From an uncultured Alphaproteobacteria bacterium (lineage in GTDB: Bacteria > Pseudomonadota > Alphaproteobacteria > RF32 > CAG-239), in NCBI GenBank assembly GCA_910577095.1, contig CAJTLY010000018.1, positions 1-34,804 on the forward strand: 34,804 nt of DNA, given 5' to 3'. The position numbers were made by a program, and so were the translations under genes. The notes below the pieces were generated by a model, which was not told the DNA's origin, did no database searches, and saw only the letters and a list, made by a program, of their open reading frames with translations. Positions 31,726-34,804 of this stretch are shown one piece after another (position 1 is the first letter of the stretch; the number at the start of each line of letters is the position of its first letter).

Positions 31726-32835
31726 TTAAACATTGAACAAAAAGTTCAGCAAATCTCCGTCCTGCACCACATATTCTTTGCCTTCCGAACGCATCTTTCC
31801 GGCTTCTTTGCAGGCTTGTTCGCCGCCGTATTTCACAAAATCTTCAAACGAAATCGTTTCGGCGCGGATAAAACCGCGTTCAAAATCCGAGTGAATGATC
31901 CCGGCGCACTGCGGAGCCTTCGACCCTTTGACAAACGTCCACGCCCGCACCTCTTTCGGCCCGGCGGTAAAATAGGTCTCGAGTCCCAACAGTTTGTAAC
32001 CGGCGCGAATCACCTTCGCCAACCCGGTTTCTTCCAGCCCCAGACTTTCCAAAAATTCTTTTTGTTCTTCGGGGCTCTCCAGCTGTGCCACTTCCGACTC
32101 GATCGCCGCCGAAATAACCACCGCCTGCGCGCCTTCTGCCGCCGCTTTGGCCGCAACCGCCTCCGAATAAACATTGCCGGCCGCCGCTGAATTTTCGTCA
32201 ACGTTGCAAACGTACAAAACCGGTTTGGCCGTCAGCAGCTGCAACATCCGGTATTCCTTATAAGCTTCGCGATCGCTGCAATCGGGAGCAGCCGTCCGCG
32301 CCGGTTTGCCGGCTTTCAGCGCTTCCGTTACCGGCTCCATGACCGCCAGCCGGATTTTGGCTTCCTTTTCGCCGCCGCGCGCTTTTTTAACTGTTTGATC
32401 CCAGCGCTTTTCCAACGATTCCAGATCGGAAATCATCAATTCGGTTTCCACAATTTCGGCATCGCGGATCGGATCGACGCCGCCTTCGACATGGGTAATA
32501 TTGTCATCGTCAAAACAGCGCAGCACATGGATAATTGCATCAACTTCGCGAATATTGGCCAAAAACTGGTTCCCCAGTCCTTCACCTTTGGAAGCGCCTT
32601 TAACCAGCCCGGCAATATCGACAAATTCGAGCTGGGTCGGCGTCACCGTTTTCGGTTTGACCATTTCTTCCAGTTTTTTCAACCGGGCATCCGGAACGGC
32701 AACGCGTCCGGTGTTCGGTTCAATTGTACAAAACGGAAAATTTGCCGCCTGAGCCGCAATTGTCTGCGTCAAGGCATTAAACAACGTTGATTTTCCGACG
32801 TTGGGCAATCCGACAATTCCGCAATTAAATCCCAT
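31726..32835 (-). CDS. ychF: Obg-like ATPase YchF
   Basis: A 369-residue P-loop NTPase of the Obg/HAS family that binds ribosomes and prefers ATP to GTP; linked to stress responses. P-loop GLPNVGKST (9–17), switch regions and DIAGLVKGASKGEGLG (73–88), and the modified base-recognition motif N211xxE214 (NVDE) instead of NKxD, which explains ATP preference. The C-terminal TGS domain spans about 285–369. It lies 12 bp after pth with AGGAG before the ATG, the usual pth-ychF operon. Confidence 0.97.
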   Translation of the reverse strand: MGFNCGIVGLPNVGKSTLFNALTQTIAAQAANFPFCTIEPNTGRVAVPDARLKKLEEMVKPKTVTPTQLEFVDIAGLVKGASKGEGLGNQFLANIREVDAIIHVLRCFDDDNITHVEGGVDPIRDAEIVETELMISDLESLEKRWDQTVKKARGGEKEAKIRLAVMEPVTEALKAGKPARTAAPDCSDREAYKEYRMLQLLTAKPVLYVCNVDENSAAAGNVYSEAVAAKAAAEGAQAVVISAAIESEVAQLESPEEQKEFLESLGLEETGLAKVIRAGYKLLGLETYFTAGPKEVRAWTFVKGSKAPQCAGIIHSDFERGFIRAETISFEDFVKYGGEQACKEAGKMRSEGKEYVVQDGDLLNFLFNV

Positions 32836-32847
32836 TTCAAACTCCTT

Positions 32848-33420
32848 TTATTTATGAACAACCATCCCCAGCTTGTTGCTGAACGCATTGATGCCGTCAC
32901 GAATCAAGATGCCGACGTTATCGGTAACGATTTCCAGATTGCGGTCCAGCAATTCCGATTCGCTTTTCGAAAAACCCGACAAAACGTGACCGACGACGTC
33001 TTCTTTGCTGCCCATGGGATGCCCGACTCCGATTCTGATGCGGTTATATCCGTTGCCGATTTGCGAATCGATGCTTTTCAAACCGTTGTGACCGCCGGCG
33101 CCGCCGCCGAGTTTGGCCTTGATTTGATCGGGCTTAAGGTCCATATCGTCATGGATAACGATAATGTTCTCGGGAAGTATCTTATAGAAAAACGCCGCCT
33201 TCACTACCGAATGCCCCGACAAATTCATATAGGTCTGAGGCTTCAGAAGATAAATCTTTTCGCCTTCGATTTTTCCTTCGGCAATCAGCCCGTCAAACTT
33301 GCTGCGAAAGGCCGAAAAACCGTACTTTTGCGCCAGTGCGTCCGCCGCCATAAAACCGACGTTGTGACGGGTGCCGGCATATTCGGCCCCCGGATTTCCC
33401 AAACCGACAATCAAAAACAT
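32848..33420 (-). CDS. pth: Peptidyl-tRNA hydrolase
   Basis: A 190-residue Pth that releases tRNA from prematurely dropped peptidyl-tRNA. Catalytic region FLIVGLGNPGAEYAGTRHN with His19 and Asn9; IVIHDDMDL (about 89–97) with the active Asp, and GGGAGGHNGLKSI. It sits between rplY and ychF, the common arrangement. The Shine-Dalgarno sequence is weak (CGGA). Confidence 0.97.
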   Translation of the reverse strand: MFLIVGLGNPGAEYAGTRHNVGFMAADALAQKYGFSAFRSKFDGLIAEGKIEGEKIYLLKPQTYMNLSGHSVVKAAFFYKILPENIIVIHDDMDLKPDQIKAKLGGGAGGHNGLKSIDSQIGNGYNRIRIGVGHPMGSKEDVVGHVLSGFSKSESELLDRNLEIVTDNVGILIRDGINAFSNKLGMVVHK

Positions 33421-33436
33421 CTTTATTCCGTCAATA

Positions 33437-33496
33437 AAAAAAGGCCTGTCTTTAAAATCTTCCGCCGTTTTTGCGACGAAAAACCTTCGACAGGCC
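33437..33496 (-). terminator. Possible long-loop terminator after rplY
   Basis: GGCCTGTC (33443–33450) pairs with GACAGGCC (33489–33496) across a 38-nt loop, and on the minus strand a run of seven T follows. It lies between rplY and pth, so it may attenuate readthrough into pth-ychF rather than end the transcript. Confidence 0.55.
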
Positions 33497-33505
33497 GGTC
33501 CAATT

Positions 33506-33796
33506 TTATTTTCTTAAGAAATCGACATGAATCGGACGATCGCTGACCGGATGGAATTGAACATCCTGGCAGCTGACTTTATATTTTTTGCCGTCAACGA
33601 CAACTTCGATTTCGGCATCATAAAAGCCAACCATATCCAAAGCTTTTTCCAATTCAACCGGGTGCAGGCTGATCATGACCGGTTCCTGTTTTCCGCCATA
33701 GATAACGGCAGGAACACGTCCTTCACGACGACATGCCCGAGCTGCCCCCTTACCTGCTTTCTCGCGCTTTTCAGCATTAAATGTAATATCTACCAT
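33506..33796 (-). CDS. rplY: Ribosomal protein bL25, short form
   Basis: A 96-residue 5S rRNA-binding protein of the L25/CTC family. It starts MVDITFNAEKREKAGKGAAR, followed by VPAVIYGG, and ends QDVQFHPVSDRPIHVDFLRK. It lacks the C-terminal CTC domain that gives the roughly 200-residue long form found in many alphaproteobacteria. It is upstream of pth and ychF. Confidence 0.92.
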   Translation of the reverse strand: MVDITFNAEKREKAGKGAARACRREGRVPAVIYGGKQEPVMISLHPVELEKALDMVGFYDAEIEVVVDGKKYKVSCQDVQFHPVSDRPIHVDFLRK

Positions 33797-33866
33797 TTTA
33801 TAAATCCTTTAATAAAATTGACTAACAATCCGCCGAGCCTCCAGGGGTGCCCGTGCAGATGTCCTG

Positions 33867-33895
33867 CTTTTACAACTTTATTTCTGTTTTTTCAA
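33867..33895 (-). promoter_or_regulatory. Candidate rplY promoter
   Basis: On the minus strand, TTGAAA (33890–33895) and TAAAAG (33867–33872) with a 17-bp spacer, about 70 bp before rplY. The leader between them is G/C-rich. Confidence 0.4.
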
Positions 33896-33954
33896 GCCTT
33901 TTTTCATTTTTCGGTCAACCCGGTACCAAAACAAACAATCTGCCGCAACATCAA

Positions 33955-33991
33955 TAAAAAAGGACAAACAGCCGCAGCAGTTTGTCCTTTT
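33955..33991 (-). terminator. Intrinsic terminator of the gene at 34037
   Basis: A 12-bp perfect stem (AAAAGGACAAAC at 33958–33969 with GTTTGTCCTTTT at 33980–33991), a 10-nt loop and a minus-strand T tract. Confidence 0.88.
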
Positions 33992-34036
33992 GATCATTGA
34001 AGCAAAAACCGTTATCCGATTTTTCTCCGGCATTCG

Positions 34037-34546
34037 TCATTTCCGCCCTGCCGGTTTGCTGATAACAAATTCGCGGATTTTAACCTTCGGCCCCTTTTCG
34101 ACCCGCACAACGCCGTCTATCGGCTGCCAAACGGCCCGGTTGTCCGCCAGGGCGTAAAAATCCTCTTCTTTTCCGTTGCCGTCATGACAGATCAGCAAGG
34201 TACGCTCTTTGCCGATATACACGATTCTTCCTTCCAAAGAACCGGTATCGGTACAACAAACACTTTCCAGTTCAATGTTTCGTTCCGTATACGGCAGGCT
34301 CAAAACCATCATTTCCGTCTCTTCCGCCGAGAGTGAAACCGTATCGGGATATCCGCCGACCTTGACCAGTTCGCCGTTCGGCAAACATCCGAAACAGGGC
34401 CGGTTTCCGAAACATTTCAATCCGCTGAGATTCGGAGCGTTCACATCATTTTGCGGATCTGCAGAGTCCATGAACATCGAACAGATACCAATGGCGACAA
34501 AAACCAGAAGGACAATTGCCGCACCCCACGTAACCAGTGTTTCCAT
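34037..34546 (-). CDS. Hypothetical membrane-anchored protein, 169 aa
   Basis: Function not recognised. A single N-terminal transmembrane helix (about 6–26, WGAAIVLLVFVAIGICSMFM) is followed by a soluble, probably periplasmic domain with a Cys cluster (CFGNRPCFGC, about 45–54) and further Cys residues (SVCCTDTG, LLICHDG). The even number of Cys would suit disulfides. The leader is A/T-rich without a Shine-Dalgarno sequence. A terminator follows; no clear partner gene. Confidence 0.55.
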   Translation of the reverse strand: METLVTWGAAIVLLVFVAIGICSMFMDSADPQNDVNAPNLSGLKCFGNRPCFGCLPNGELVKVGGYPDTVSLSAEETEMMVLSLPYTERNIELESVCCTDTGSLEGRIVYIGKERTLLICHDGNGKEEDFYALADNRAVWQPIDGVVRVEKGPKVKIREFVISKPAGRK

Positions 34547-34675
34547 ACATTCGATATTTTAGTTAATAATCAGGTTAATACTTTATAAGCACAAAAAATA
34601 TAGCCTTATAATCACAAATTGTCAACCCGCCGCCTTATTCATGCAACGATAAATTTCATCCTAAAACTTCTCAAC

Positions 34676-34712
34676 AAAAGAACGCCTCCGGCATAACTCG
34701 GAGGCGTTCTTT
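34676..34712 (-). terminator. Intrinsic terminator of the truncated autotransporter gene
   Basis: A 14-bp perfect stem (arms 34677–34690 and 34699–34712), an 8-nt loop and a minus-strand TTTT stretch, 14 bp past the stop codon at 34727. Confidence 0.9.
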
Positions 34713-34726
34713 AGGTTTGGCTCAAA

Positions 34727-34804
34727 CTACCAACTGTAACTTAAACCCAAACCGAAGGTCGAGGCTTTGTAGTCGTCGCCGAAGGTGTGGTTCGCCCAGC
34801 CGTA
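34727..34804 (-). CDS. C-terminus of a second autotransporter (partial)
   Basis: The last 25 codons of a gene running off the window end. They read YGWANHTFGDDYKASTFGLG then LSYSW and TAG. This matches the C-terminal barrel strand of the autotransporter at 29047 (FGYVNYTTGSDYDD...LGFSYRWY), including the terminal aromatic. It is therefore probably another outer-membrane beta-barrel autotransporter of the same family. Confidence 0.72.
   Translation of the reverse strand, partial: YGWANHTFGDDYKASTFGLGLSYSW

Overview
This window most likely comes from an alphaproteobacterium, probably an uncultured host-associated one. The evidence is a complete S10–spc–alpha ribosomal protein cluster with alphaproteobacterial-looking RpoA, SecY and ribosomal proteins, good sigma70-type promoters (TTGACA/TATAAT), Shine-Dalgarno-led housekeeping genes, and two type V autotransporters. 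The first 5.3 kb looks different. It holds two lipoproteins with Bacteroidetes-like lipoboxes (TSCSKEDE, ASCSHDDD) and several unrecognised small genes with A/T-rich leaders lacking a Shine-Dalgarno sequence, which suggests acquired DNA. The organism assignment is inference; no database search was possible.

Layout. 1–2945: two paralogous lipoprotein genes (+). 3023–5273: four unrecognised small genes (-). 5399–6350: a MazG-like pyrophosphohydrolase and rplQ (-). 6605–7042: dtd (+). 7045–10859: a tightly packed five-gene minus-strand operon: methyltransferase, AlaRS-core-like protein, S66/MccF-like peptidase and two tandem dCTP-deaminase-fold proteins. 11167–15215: secY-adk and rpsM-rpsK-rpoA (-). 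15530–18938: an A/T-rich plus-strand island with an effector-like gene, three paralogous six-helix membrane proteins, a truncated copy of the effector-like gene and a 151-bp perfect direct repeat. 19186–28547: 21 ribosomal protein genes from rpsJ to rplO (-). 29047–31524: autotransporter (-). 31726–33796: rplY, pth, ychF (-). 34037–34546: an unrecognised membrane-anchored protein (-). 34727–34804: the C-terminal end of a second autotransporter (-).

The ribosomal super-operon is unusually fragmented. rplO ends at its own terminator and the island separates it from secY. rpsM-rpsK-rpoA has its own consensus promoter. rpoA ends in a terminator. rplQ, normally next to rpoA, lies about 4.8 kb away with its own promoter and terminator. 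The breaks are filled by two accessory systems. One is the effector/membrane-protein island, whose architecture (full-length gene, orphan truncated module, paralogous membrane proteins, recombination repeats) resembles a polymorphic toxin–immunity locus. The other is the operon joining an aminoacyl-adenylate-type enzyme, a methyltransferase, an MccF-like peptidase and nucleotide-deaminase-fold proteins, which could make or detoxify a small nucleotide- or aminoacyl-linked molecule. Both functional readings are hypotheses.
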